From NCBI RefSeq assembly GCF_033542235.1, contig NZ_JAWRCU010000015.1, positions 79,393 to 143,392 of the forward strand: a stretch of 64,000 nt of DNA. Direction: 5' to 3'. The position numbers and the translations under genes are program-made. This document shows, in pieces, positions 43,989 to 52,474 of this stretch. The DNA is from JAWRCU01 sp033542235. Its GTDB lineage: Bacteria; Pseudomonadota; Alphaproteobacteria; Rhizobiales; Rhizobiaceae. The notes under the pieces are model-generated. The model saw only the letters and a list, made by a program, of their open reading frames with translations, searched no databases and had not been told where the DNA came from. The first letter of the stretch is position 1. Every line of letters begins with the position of its first letter.

Positions 43989-45571
43989 CTTTCGTCGCGC
44001 CTGCGCATGCCGTGGCCATGCGCGGCGTGACGAAATCCTTCGGCGGCGTGAAGGCGCTCGTCGACGTCGATTTCGCTGTCGAGAAGGGTGAGATCCATGC
44101 TCTGCTCGGCGGCAACGGCGCTGGCAAATCGACTATTCTGAAGATTCTGAACGGCGTTTATGTGCCGGACAGCGGCACCATAGAGGTCGACGGGGTGCCG
44201 CTTACGGAGCACACGCCGGAGGCGGCGCGCCGTGCCGGCATCGCCATGATCTTCCAGGAGATGAGCCTGATTCCGACGTTGACTGTCGCGCAGAACGTCT
44301 TCCTGACCCGCGAGGCAAAAGGTTCTTTCGGCTTCATCGACGACCGAACGGCGGAACGCCGGGCAAAAGCGCTGTTCGCCATGCTCGAAGTCGAGGTCGA
44401 TCCGAAAGCTCTGGTCGGCGATCTCGGCACGGGCCAGCGTCAGTTGACGGAGATCGCCAAGGCCATCTCGCAGGATGCGAAGGTGCTCGTGTTCGACGAG
44501 CCGTCGACGGCGCTGTCGGTAGCCGACGTGGAGCGGCTGTTCGCCTTCCTCCGCAAGCTCAAGGCTGAGGGCCACGCCATCATCTATGTGTCGCATCGCA
44601 TGGATGAGATTGCGCGCATCGCCGACCGCGCCACGATCCTGCGTGACGGCCGCCACGTGATCACCGCACCGCTGTCAGAGTTGCCGGTCGAGACAATGAT
44701 CGGCCATATCGTAGGCCGGCGCTCGCGCGGTCTCTCCGATGTGGTCCGCGTCGAGACGGCGGTTCGCGAGCCGTTGCTCGAGCTGAAGAACGTCTCCGGT
44801 GCCGTCAAGCCCCGCAATGTCGATCTCATCGTCCATCGTGGCGAAGTGGTCGGCCTGGCCGGTCTGCTCGGATCGGGGCGCTCGGCGCTGGCGCGCGTGA
44901 TTTCGGGAATCGATCCTATCTTCGAGGGCGAGATCGCGATCGCGGGCAAAGCCGTGATGATCGCGTCGCCGAAGGACGCCATAAATGCCGGGATGGCCCT
45001 CATTCCGGAGGACCGCCTGCGCCAGGGCGTGATCGCCCAACATTCGGTGCTGTCGAATGTCACCCTTGCCATGCTCGACCGGCTGAGCAGTGGGGCCTTT
45101 TTGTCGGCTGAGAGGGCACGCGAGCTCACCGACGAGCAGATCGCGGCTTTGCGTATCAAGGCGGCGTCGCGCGATCACGCCGTGCGCACGCTCTCCGGCG
45201 GCAATCAGCAGAAAGTCGTGCTTGCCAAATGGCTGGCGACGGCTCCTGAGATCCTGGTCCTCGACGAGCCGACCGCGGGGATCGACATCGGCTCGAAGTC
45301 GGAGATCATCCATCTCGTGCGCGAGCTCGCCAGGGCTGGCAAGGGAATCCTCATGATCTCGTCGGAACTCTCCGAGATGCTGTCGGCTTGCGATCGAATC
45401 TTGGTGCTTTCGGACGGCCGTGTCATGGACGACATCGCCCGCGCCGACCTCGACGATCCGCAGACGACCGGCGATGACCCCGTCATGCGCCTCCAGGCCG
45501 CCGAGCGGAAGCTGCAGATGGTCATACAGAGGGCTCTGACCAGGAGCGAGGCAGATCACCATGTCCAGTAG
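43985..45571 (+). CDS. Sugar ABC transporter ATP-binding protein, system 1
   Basis: CUT2-type tandem ATPase of 528 residues (RbsA/MglA-like). The first domain has Walker A LGGNGAGKSTI (about 42-52), signature-like LGTGQRQLTEIAKA and VFDEPSTAL. The second has the degenerate Walker A LLGSGRSALAR usual in this family, plus LSGGNQQKVVLAKWL and LDEPTAGID. The start is fixed by the ATGA overlap with the oxidoreductase gene, and the end overlaps the permease start by 11 bases. Confidence 0.93.
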   Translation: MTFVAPAHAVAMRGVTKSFGGVKALVDVDFAVEKGEIHALLGGNGAGKSTILKILNGVYVPDSGTIEVDGVPLTEHTPEAARRAGIAMIFQEMSLIPTLTVAQNVFLTREAKGSFGFIDDRTAERRAKALFAMLEVEVDPKALVGDLGTGQRQLTEIAKAISQDAKVLVFDEPSTALSVADVERLFAFLRKLKAEGHAIIYVSHRMDEIARIADRATILRDGRHVITAPLSELPVETMIGHIVGRRSRGLSDVVRVETAVREPLLELKNVSGAVKPRNVDLIVHRGEVVGLAGLLGSGRSALARVISGIDPIFEGEIAIAGKAVMIASPKDAINAGMALIPEDRLRQGVIAQHSVLSNVTLAMLDRLSSGAFLSAERARELTDEQIAALRIKAASRDHAVRTLSGGNQQKVVLAKWLATAPEILVLDEPTAGIDIGSKSEIIHLVRELARAGKGILMISSELSEMLSACDRILVLSDGRVMDDIARADLDDPQTTGDDPVMRLQAAERKLQMVIQRALTRSEADHHVQ

Positions 45572-46532
45572 CGAGACCGCCAACATGCCCTCCGTCGCAA
45601 CCAGGCTCGGCCTCGCCAACTGGCGCCAGAACATCATCTATATTGGCTTTGTCGTCATTTTCCTGGTGTTTGCCATCGCTTTGCACGACAAGGGATTCCT
45701 CAACCCCAACAACCTGCTCAACATCTTCCGGCAGACGGCGATGATCGCGGTGATGGCGACCGCCATGACCTATGTGCTGTCCGCAGGCGAGATCGACCTC
45801 TCGGTCGGAGCCGTGGCGGGCTTGGCTTCGGTAACGACCGCGATGGCAATCGACGCTGGCGGGCCTTTGTCCGGTGTGCTCGCGGGACTTGCGACCGGAA
45901 TTGTGGTCGGTACCTTCAATGGCTTGCTCACGACGCGCATCGGCATACCTTCCTTCCTCACAACCCTCGCCATGATGGGCATCGCCAGGGGCGTTGCCAT
46001 GTGGATCAGCGACACCGCCGCCGTGCCGATCATCTCTCGTACCTACTCGTGGATATTCGGCGGCGGCAGCATCGGACCGATTCCGATACTTCTGGTCTGG
46101 ATGCTGGTGCTCGGCGCAATCGGCCATGTCGTGCTGCGCAAGACTGGCTTCGGACGCAGGGTATTGGCCACCGGCGGCGGCGAGACCGCGGCGCGCTACT
46201 CGGGCATAGACACGCGTTCCATAAAATTTCGCGTGTTGGTCATCTCCTCGATGGCGGCCGCGCTCGCGGGTATGCTCTATGCAGGCCGCTTGCAGTCTGG
46301 CCGGTTCCAGCTCGGCGAGGGCGATGAACTCTCCGTCATCGCGGCGGCCGTTCTCGGTGGCACCAGCCTTTTTGGCGGTGTCGGCACCGTGATCGGCACC
46401 ATCGTCGGCGCACTGATGATCGGCCTTATCAATAACGGGCTGATCCTGATGGGGCTGGAGTTCAGCCAGCAGCTGATCGCCCGCGGCGCAATCATCATCC
46501 TGGCCGTCGCGCTCAGCCAATCGAGAAAATGA
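45561..46532 (+). CDS. Sugar ABC transporter permease, system 1
   Basis: CUT2-type inner-membrane permease of 323 residues with about ten hydrophobic segments. The family motif AGEIDLSVGAVAGLASV (about 72-88) and the cytoplasmic EAA-like RVLATGGGETAARYSGID (about 195-212) are present. It would work as a homodimer with the ATPase encoded upstream. It is the last gene of the operon and converges with the short ftsZ (67-base gap). Confidence 0.93.
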   Translation: MSSSETANMPSVATRLGLANWRQNIIYIGFVVIFLVFAIALHDKGFLNPNNLLNIFRQTAMIAVMATAMTYVLSAGEIDLSVGAVAGLASVTTAMAIDAGGPLSGVLAGLATGIVVGTFNGLLTTRIGIPSFLTTLAMMGIARGVAMWISDTAAVPIISRTYSWIFGGGSIGPIPILLVWMLVLGAIGHVVLRKTGFGRRVLATGGGETAARYSGIDTRSIKFRVLVISSMAAALAGMLYAGRLQSGRFQLGEGDELSVIAAAVLGGTSLFGGVGTVIGTIVGALMIGLINNGLILMGLEFSQQLIARGAIIILAVALSQSRK

Positions 46533-46599
46533 CCATGCCGAACCATACACGATCATGAAAGCCGTCTTCGCCGAGGCGAAGATGCGTACAGGCCGGCAC

Positions 46600-47637
46600 T
46601 CAGTGAACCACGTGCGTTTGCTCCGCCTGGTCGCGCATGATGACGGTGAGATCGGCTTCCGCTGCTGGCGCTTCCAATCCTGTGGCAACGACAGACACTT
46701 TGAACTGACCCTCGAGCGCTTCGTCGAAAACCGCTCCAACGATGATATCGGCATCTTCGCCAACCTCTTCGCGGATGCGCGTGGCGGCCTCATCGACTTC
46801 GAACAGCGTCATGTCGATGCCGCCGGATATCGATATCAAGACACCTCTTGCGCCCTTGATGGAATTTTCATCGAGCAATGGATTGGCGATTGAAGCTTCG
46901 GCTGCCTTGATGGCGCGGCCCTCTCCGGTGCCGATGCCCGTTCCCATCATTCCCCGCCCCATGTCTCGCATCACCGTCCTTACGTCCGCAAAATCGAGGT
47001 TGATGAGGCCTTCCTTGACGATCAGGTTCGTTATGCAGCTGACGCCCGAATAGAGCACCCTGTCGGCAATGCCGAACGCGTCCTTGATGGATGTGTTCGC
47101 GCTCGCGATCCTGAAGAGGTTCTGGTTCGGGATGACGATCACGGTGTCGGCAGCCTCGCGCAGGAGTTCGATGCCGCGGGCGGCAGTCTGCATCCGACGG
47201 TTTCCCTCGAATGCAAACGGCTTGGTGACGACCGCGACCGTCAAGATACCTGCAGCCCGAGCGGCTCTCGCAATCACTGGTGCCGCGCCGGTCCCGGTGC
47301 CGCCGCCCATGCCTGCTGTGATGAAGCACATGTGAGTGCCGGCCAAGTGATCCATGATCTCGTCGATCGATTCCTCGGCCGCTGCCTGACCGATATCAGG
47401 CAATGAGCCTGCCCCCAGGCCTTCGGTCACAAGGGTGCCCAGCTGGATCAGCCTCGGCGCCTTCGACATCGCAAGCGCCTGGGCATCCGTGTTCGCAACG
47501 ATGAACTCTGTGCCCTTCAGGCCTTCCGCGATCATGTTGTTGACGGCATTGCCTCCGCCCCCGCCAACGCCAATGACGGTCAGGTTCGGCCTCATTTCCT
47601 GGATTTCGGACTTGCTGGGGGTTGCGCTCATTGACAT
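46600..47637 (-). CDS. ftsZ: FtsZ paralogue lacking the C-terminal tail
   Basis: Tubulin-like GTPase of 345 residues. The GTPase core is intact: GGGGGNAVNN (25-34), the tubulin signature GGGTGTGAAP (111-120), NLDFADVR T7-loop (213-220) and the C-terminal GTPase activation domain. The protein stops right after that domain, without the long linker and the conserved C-terminal peptide that binds FtsA and other partners; main alphaproteobacterial FtsZ is much longer. Sinorhizobium and Agrobacterium carry similar short second copies. No dcw genes are nearby. AGGAACGG precedes the ATG and three GANTC sites lie upstream. Confidence 0.9.
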   Translation of the reverse strand: MSMSATPSKSEIQEMRPNLTVIGVGGGGGNAVNNMIAEGLKGTEFIVANTDAQALAMSKAPRLIQLGTLVTEGLGAGSLPDIGQAAAEESIDEIMDHLAGTHMCFITAGMGGGTGTGAAPVIARAARAAGILTVAVVTKPFAFEGNRRMQTAARGIELLREAADTVIVIPNQNLFRIASANTSIKDAFGIADRVLYSGVSCITNLIVKEGLINLDFADVRTVMRDMGRGMMGTGIGTGEGRAIKAAEASIANPLLDENSIKGARGVLISISGGIDMTLFEVDEAATRIREEVGEDADIIVGAVFDEALEGQFKVSVVATGLEAPAAEADLTVIMRDQAEQTHVVH

Positions 47638-47662
47638 CCGTTCCTGAAAGCGTCCCGCCCCC

Positions 47663-47696
47663 GAATCGCCGTAACGCTAGGGAATCAGATAGAGTC
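47663..47696 (-). promoter_or_regulatory. GANTC cluster upstream of the short ftsZ
   Basis: GANTC at 47663-47667, 47682-47686 and 47692-47696: three CcrM sites in 34 bases, 26-59 bases upstream of the ftsZ start. Such clusters mark GcrA/CcrM-controlled promoters in alphaproteobacteria. Confidence 0.6.
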
Positions 47697-47751
47697 GCGC
47701 GGTGCAAGGAGGGATGTTGGCGCAGGCCGCTTGCCCTGCTTCGACCATGGC

Positions 47752-47822
47752 CTAATGCGCGTTTTTACGTGACCTGCGCGCATTGATGATCTCAGTAGCA
47801 GCGCCGGACGGCGCGCCAGACG
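47752..47822 (-). pseudogene. Remnant of a sugar-binding-protein gene 3' end
   Basis: The minus strand encodes EIINARRSR followed by KNAH and a stop, almost the same as the C terminus of the signal-less binding protein at 37987 (EIINARRSRSDAR). The DNA identity covers roughly 55-60 bases (CTGCGCGCATTGATGATCTCA is shared). Nothing upstream in frame continues the homology. It is a decayed or duplicated gene tail between ftsZ and sugar system 2. Confidence 0.65.
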
Positions 47823-47919
47823 TGGTCCATCCGGCCTCCGCTTTGGCAAGTCGCGCAGCCGATGCCCAGCTATTCTCCGGGATAGTGCATTTAGTCGGTC
47901 GCGACATCATCAAAGGCAG

Positions 47920-47947
47920 TTGACATATTATAATAGCATGATGTCAT
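47920..47947 (+). promoter_or_regulatory. Operator/promoter dyad before sugar system 2
   Basis: TTGACA (47920-47925) is directly followed by TATTATAATA (47926-47935), a perfect 10-base palindrome containing TATAAT. TGACAT (47921-47926) and ATGTCA (47941-47946) form an outer dyad. The mix of promoter-like elements and nested palindromes suggests a repressor site over the system 2 promoter. Confidence 0.45.
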
Positions 47948-47999
47948 CTGGAGGCGGAGGAGGCAGGCTGCCGTAGCCTGCATGCGTGGAGGAGAATGG

Positions 48000-49028
48000 A
48001 TGGAGAAGGTCGTGCAGAGCGCCGCGGCCGAGGGCCGGCCGCATTGGTGGCGGGCGAGAGCCATCCGGATGATCGCCATCGGCGAGGTCGGCGTGATTGC
48101 GGCGTTGCTGCTGCTCGTTGCCTTCTTCTATTTCCTGCAGCCGGCGTTCCTTTCCGAAAGGAACATTCGCGCCATCCTGCAGGTCGTGTCGTTCGTGGGT
48201 ATCATCGCCATCGGCCAGACGATGCTGCTCGTCTGCGGTGAATTCGATCTGTCCGTGGGATCGGTGGCCGGGCTCTCGGCCGTGGTTTCGGCAAAACTGA
48301 TGACCAGCTTCGGCTGCCCAGTTCCCGTGGCCCTTCTGGGTGGGCTGGCAACCGGCGGCGCGATCGGTCTCGTCAATGGGCTGGTCGTTGTCAGGCTCAA
48401 GATACCGGCGTTCATCCAGACCCTCGGCATGCTCTTCATAGGGCAGGGGCTCATCCAGGTCGTCACCAACGGCGCGCCGATCTATCCGCTGCCGCCGTCA
48501 GTGGGCGCAGCCGGGATGCAGACGCTGGTCTTCGGGCTCGGCTGGAGCTTTGCCTTCTTCATCGTGGCGGCGGTGCTGGCCGACTTCGTCCTGCGCCGCA
48601 CCGTTCTCGGCCGCAACATGTATGCGACCGGCGGAAATCCCGAGGTCGCCCGCCTCGTCGGCATCAACACCAATCTCTACAAGGTCGGAGCCTTCATCGC
48701 GATCGGCATGCTTGCCGCGGTGGCGGGCATGTTTGTGATGGCCGATCTCTCGTCCGGCACGACCTCGATCGGCAGCGGCTGGGAACTCACCGTCATCGCA
48801 GGTGTCGTGGTCGGCGGCGTCAGCCTGTTCGGGGGCGCCGGAACCCTGGCCGGCGGCATCATCGGCATTCTGCTGCTGCAAGTGGTGAGCAGCGGGCTCG
48901 TGGTCATCGGCGTGAGTTCCAACTGGCAGCAGATTGCCGTCGGCGTGATCATGGTGCTCGCCGTCGGGCTCGACATCGCCCGCCGCCGCTACTTCACTGT
49001 CGGCGCCGGGGCGCGAGGCAAGGAATAG
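48000..49028 (+). CDS. Sugar ABC transporter permease, system 2
   Basis: CUT2-type permease of 342 residues with the CGEFDLSVGSVAGLSAVVSA motif (about 75-94) and the NMYATGGNPEVARLVGIN cytoplasmic loop (about 203-220). The start at ATG 48000 follows GGAGGAG with 5-base spacing; an in-frame ATG at 47982 lies before the ribosome binding site and is less likely. It is the first gene of system 2, ahead of the binding protein, an order different from systems 1 and 3. Confidence 0.92.
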   Translation: MEKVVQSAAAEGRPHWWRARAIRMIAIGEVGVIAALLLLVAFFYFLQPAFLSERNIRAILQVVSFVGIIAIGQTMLLVCGEFDLSVGSVAGLSAVVSAKLMTSFGCPVPVALLGGLATGGAIGLVNGLVVVRLKIPAFIQTLGMLFIGQGLIQVVTNGAPIYPLPPSVGAAGMQTLVFGLGWSFAFFIVAAVLADFVLRRTVLGRNMYATGGNPEVARLVGINTNLYKVGAFIAIGMLAAVAGMFVMADLSSGTTSIGSGWELTVIAGVVVGGVSLFGGAGTLAGGIIGILLLQVVSSGLVVIGVSSNWQQIAVGVIMVLAVGLDIARRRYFTVGAGARGKE

Positions 49029-49097
49029 ACACGGAGGAAACCAGCCATCGCTGGTCCCGGGGCCGTTTGCTCGGCCATACAAGGAGGAGAAAGCCCA

Positions 49098-50072
49098 ATG
49101 AACTCGAACAGCAGCAGATGCCGGATTTTCCAGGCGTTACTGGGAGCAGCGGCGGTGATTGCCGGCATCGGAACGGTGCCGTCATTCGCGGCCGAGAAGG
49201 CATTGCTCTGGGTGCAGCCGATGCGCGACCATCCCGTTCACCGCCTGATGCAGGCCGGCTTCCTCGCTAAGTGCAAGGAGCTTGGCTATACCTGTGAGGT
49301 TGTCGGCAATCCGAGCGCTACGAACTATGACGTCTCGGCCAGCATTCCGCTCGCCGAGGCAGCGCTCGCTCGCACCCAGTTCGGAGCGGTCGCAGTCTAC
49401 GGGCCCGGGCCCGAGATCTTTCCCTATATCGGCAAGCTCGGCAACGAAGGCCTGCCAGTCGTCACCTGGCACGTGCTGCCGGCCGAAGGCTCGGTTCCCG
49501 GCCTGAAGGCGGCCACCGGCGAGGATATCAAGGCCGCCGGCGCCAATGCTGCCGATGCGATGGGCCAGAAGCTCGGCGGCAAAGGCACCATCGCGCTCAC
49601 GCAGGGCAGCTCGAACGACACCGAGAACGTGATGTCGGATTCATTCCGCGCCGAGATGAAGGCGAAATATCCGCATATCAAGATACTCGACACCCAGATG
49701 GAGGGCTTCGAACCCTCCGCTGCCGAAAGCAAGGCGGTCGGCATCCTGCAAGCCAACCCTGATGTGACGGGAGCCTTCTCGACCACCGGTAACGGCGTGC
49801 AGACCTGGTCGGGCGCAGCCCGCAAGGCCGGCCGCGACGTCGTTATCATCGGCATGGACTACATCCGCCAGAACCTCGATATCATCAAGTCCGGAGCCGC
49901 TTATGGTCTCGTCGCCCAGCCCCTCTACGAAGAGGGCGCGAAGACGGCCGAAATCGGCGCAGCGCTCGCTGAGGGCAAGTCGGTTCCTTATTTGAACCCG
50001 CTTCCGGCGAAGGTGATCACGGCGGCTGACCTCGATCCCTATTACAAGATCCTCGACTCGGCCGGCCAATAA
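49098..50072 (+). CDS. Sugar ABC transporter substrate-binding protein, system 2
   Basis: Periplasmic binding protein of 324 residues with a signal peptide (hydrophobic core about 11-27, cleavage near SFAAEK). It has the RbsB-type fold: LLWVQPMRDHPVHRLMQAGF near the N terminus, the ligand-pocket Asp-containing IGMDYIRQNL, and AYGLVAQPLYEEG. AAGGAGGAGAAA precedes the ATG. It shows little similarity to the binding proteins of systems 1 and 3, so it probably recognises a different sugar. Confidence 0.9.
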   Translation: MNSNSSRCRIFQALLGAAAVIAGIGTVPSFAAEKALLWVQPMRDHPVHRLMQAGFLAKCKELGYTCEVVGNPSATNYDVSASIPLAEAALARTQFGAVAVYGPGPEIFPYIGKLGNEGLPVVTWHVLPAEGSVPGLKAATGEDIKAAGANAADAMGQKLGGKGTIALTQGSSNDTENVMSDSFRAEMKAKYPHIKILDTQMEGFEPSAAESKAVGILQANPDVTGAFSTTGNGVQTWSGAARKAGRDVVIIGMDYIRQNLDIIKSGAAYGLVAQPLYEEGAKTAEIGAALAEGKSVPYLNPLPAKVITAADLDPYYKILDSAGQ

Positions 50073-50081
50073 GGCTTGCCA

Positions 50082-50107
50082 GCCGGAGGCGCTCGCGCGC
50101 CTCCGGC
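50082..50107 (+). other. Hairpin between binding-protein and ATPase genes of system 2
   Basis: An 11-bp perfect stem (50082-50092 with 50097-50107, loop TCGC) lies 10 bases after the binding-protein stop. It has no T run, so it is more likely an mRNA 3'-end stabiliser or processing site than a terminator. It parallels the hairpin at 42764 in system 1. Confidence 0.6.
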
Positions 50108-50132
50108 GCTCATGTGCAGGAATGGGATATCA

Positions 50133-51701
50133 GTGACAGCAACCGATCCATCGCAAGCGCTGATCCAGGCTCGGGGTATCGTCAAGAGCTTCTCGGGCGT
50201 CCAGGCGCTGCGCGGCATCGATTTCTTCGTGCAGCGCGGCGAAATCCACGCCCTGCTCGGCCAGAACGGAGCGGGCAAGTCAACACTGGTGAAGATCCTG
50301 AACGGGGTCTATCCGGCCGGCTCCTATTCGGGCACGGTGACGCTCGACGGGGCAGAGGCCAATTTCGGGTCGCCGCTTGCCGCGCGCAATGCCGGCATTG
50401 CCTACGTCCCCCAGGAAATCGAGGTGCTCGAGCAGCTCACGGTCGCAGAGAACATTTTTGCGGGCCGCACCAATCTGGGCGAGGGCTTGCTGGTCAATCA
50501 GCGCAAGCTCGAAGAACGCGCGCGATCGCTGTTCGACGAGCTCGGCCTCAGTATCGATCCATCCGCACTGGTCGCCTCGCTGGGCTCCGCCCAGCGGCAC
50601 CTGGTCATGATTGCACGCGCGCTTGCATTGAGGCCGCGCGTGCTCATGCTCGACGAGCCGACCGCCTCGCTCTCGGGCGCCGAGGTCGAGCGCCTGTTCG
50701 CGATGCTGCGCCGACTGAAGGGGCTGGGCGTGACGATGGTCTACATAACCCACAGGCTGCCGGAGGTCATGGCTGTTTGCGATCGTGCCACCGTGCTGCG
50801 CGACGGACGCGTGGCCGTGGAGATCGGTCGCGACGAATTCAACGAGGAGCAGTTCATCTACGCAATGTCCGGACAGCGGCTGCAGCGGCTTTACCCGGAT
50901 CATGAAGCACCGAAAGACAGTGCCGTCGTGCTTGGCGTCCGCAATCTTTCGTCAAAAGGGCGAGGTGGGGCGCATAGCGATCCGACCAATGTGAGCTTCG
51001 AGATCAGAGCGGGCGAGATCGTCGGGCTCGCAGGCCTGCTCGGCTCGGGGCGATCCGAGATACTGCACGCCATCTATGGGCGGACCCCGAGCACCGGTGA
51101 TGTTCAAGTGGACGGCAAACCGGTGTCGATCCGGACGCCGGCGGATGCCCGCCGCGTCGGGATTGCGCTGCTCACGGAGGATCGCAAGCGGGATGGCCTG
51201 CTTTTCAATCTTGATGCGGGGGCCAACATAACGATCGGAAATCTCGGCAGCCTTGCCCGCCGTGGCGTGGTCCGGAGCGGCAGGGAGCGTAACGCCATCC
51301 TGGAAGCGATGCGGGCGCTGAGGGTGAAGGCGTCGTCGCCACAGTCTTCCGTCGCGCATCTTTCCGGCGGCAATCAGCAGAAGCTCCTTTTCGCTCGTGT
51401 GTTGATGCGGGCTCCCCGCATACTGATGCTCGACGAACCGACCAAGGGCGTCGATGCCGCGACGCGACACGAGATCTATCGCCTCATCGTCGAACTCGCC
51501 GACAAGGGCGTGGCTCTGCTTGTCGTCGCATCCGAGCTCGAGGAGGTGATCGGCCTCTGCGACCGTTGCCTGACCATCGCGGACGGACGCATCGTCGATG
51601 AATTCAGCCGAGGGGAGGGCAGCGAGGAGCGCGTGCTGCGCGCCGTGGCCGCCGCGCAGGCCGCCCGGCAAAAGGCCGCGCTCACCGGCGCACGAACATG
51701 A
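50133..51701 (+). CDS. Sugar ABC transporter ATP-binding protein, system 2
   Basis: CUT2-type tandem ATPase of 522 residues. The first domain has Walker A LGQNGAGKSTL (about 39-49) and LDEPTASLSGAEV, but its signature is LGSAQRHLVMIARA rather than LSxGQ. The second has LLGSGRSEILHAI and a canonical LSGGNQQKLLFARVL. The start is taken at GTG 50133 (GGGA upstream); ATG 50112 in the same frame is possible but lacks a ribosome binding site. It overlaps the SDR gene by 4 bases (ATGA). Confidence 0.9.
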   Translation: MTATDPSQALIQARGIVKSFSGVQALRGIDFFVQRGEIHALLGQNGAGKSTLVKILNGVYPAGSYSGTVTLDGAEANFGSPLAARNAGIAYVPQEIEVLEQLTVAENIFAGRTNLGEGLLVNQRKLEERARSLFDELGLSIDPSALVASLGSAQRHLVMIARALALRPRVLMLDEPTASLSGAEVERLFAMLRRLKGLGVTMVYITHRLPEVMAVCDRATVLRDGRVAVEIGRDEFNEEQFIYAMSGQRLQRLYPDHEAPKDSAVVLGVRNLSSKGRGGAHSDPTNVSFEIRAGEIVGLAGLLGSGRSEILHAIYGRTPSTGDVQVDGKPVSIRTPADARRVGIALLTEDRKRDGLLFNLDAGANITIGNLGSLARRGVVRSGRERNAILEAMRALRVKASSPQSSVAHLSGGNQQKLLFARVLMRAPRILMLDEPTKGVDAATRHEIYRLIVELADKGVALLVVASELEEVIGLCDRCLTIADGRIVDEFSRGEGSEERVLRAVAAAQAARQKAALTGART

Positions 51702-52474
51702 GCGAGAAGATGCTGACAGACCGCAGGATACTTGTCACCGGCGCTGCCACCGGCATAGGCCGCGCGACCTCCGAGCATCTGCTCAGCCTCGGTGCGAAGG
51801 TCTTCGGCGCGGGCCTTGATGAAGCCGAGGGCGAAGCAATGGCCGCGCGCTGCCGGTCCGAGCAACTGCCTTTCCATTTCCGAGGCGCCGACCTGACGGA
51901 TGAGCGCCATGTGCAGGCCGTTGTGAAGGACGCCACAACCGCATTCGGCGGGCTCGACGCGGTCGTGAATTGCGCGGGAATCTACATGACCGGCAAACGT
52001 CTGGAGGACGTCTCGGATGCCGAATGGGAGCGGACGATCGCCGTCAATCTCACATCCATCTTCCGCGTCTGTCGGGCGACACTGCCGCTGCTCAGGGCAG
52101 CCGGGGGCGGCTCGGTCGTCAACATCGCGTCGGTGCATGCGCTTGCGACGGTGCCCGGCGTGCCCGCCTATGCGGCCAGCAAGGCAGCGGTCGCCGGCCT
52201 GTCGCGCCAGATGGCGCTCGACTATGCGGTCGATCGCATCAGGGTGAATTCCCTTATCGTCGGATCGGTCGCCACGCGCATGACGCTTGACGGGCTCGAG
52301 GAGGCCGGCGGACCCGAGTCGTTGGGCCTCTCCTTCGACGACAACAAGATAGCCCGCATCGCCAACCCACGCGAGATCGCGACCGCTATCGCCTTCCTAG
52401 TTTCGGACGCTGCTTCCTTCGTTACCGGCAGCGAGTTCGTCGTCGACGGCGGCATGCTCGCCCGGCTCATGTAG
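51698..52474 (+). CDS. SDR family oxidoreductase, system 2
   Basis: Classical short-chain dehydrogenase of 258 residues. The cofactor motif is VTGAATGIGRAT (about 11-22), with NCAGIYMTG and the catalytic set Ser (NIASVHA), Tyr and Lys (YAASKAAV, about 155-162). FVTGSEFVVDGGML closes the fold. As last gene of system 2, translationally coupled to the ATPase, it is a good candidate for oxidising the imported sugar at C1 or another hydroxyl. Its stop overlaps the convergent epimerase-like gene by 8 bases. Confidence 0.92.
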   Translation: MSEKMLTDRRILVTGAATGIGRATSEHLLSLGAKVFGAGLDEAEGEAMAARCRSEQLPFHFRGADLTDERHVQAVVKDATTAFGGLDAVVNCAGIYMTGKRLEDVSDAEWERTIAVNLTSIFRVCRATLPLLRAAGGGSVVNIASVHALATVPGVPAYAASKAAVAGLSRQMALDYAVDRIRVNSLIVGSVATRMTLDGLEEAGGPESLGLSFDDNKIARIANPREIATAIAFLVSDAASFVTGSEFVVDGGMLARLM

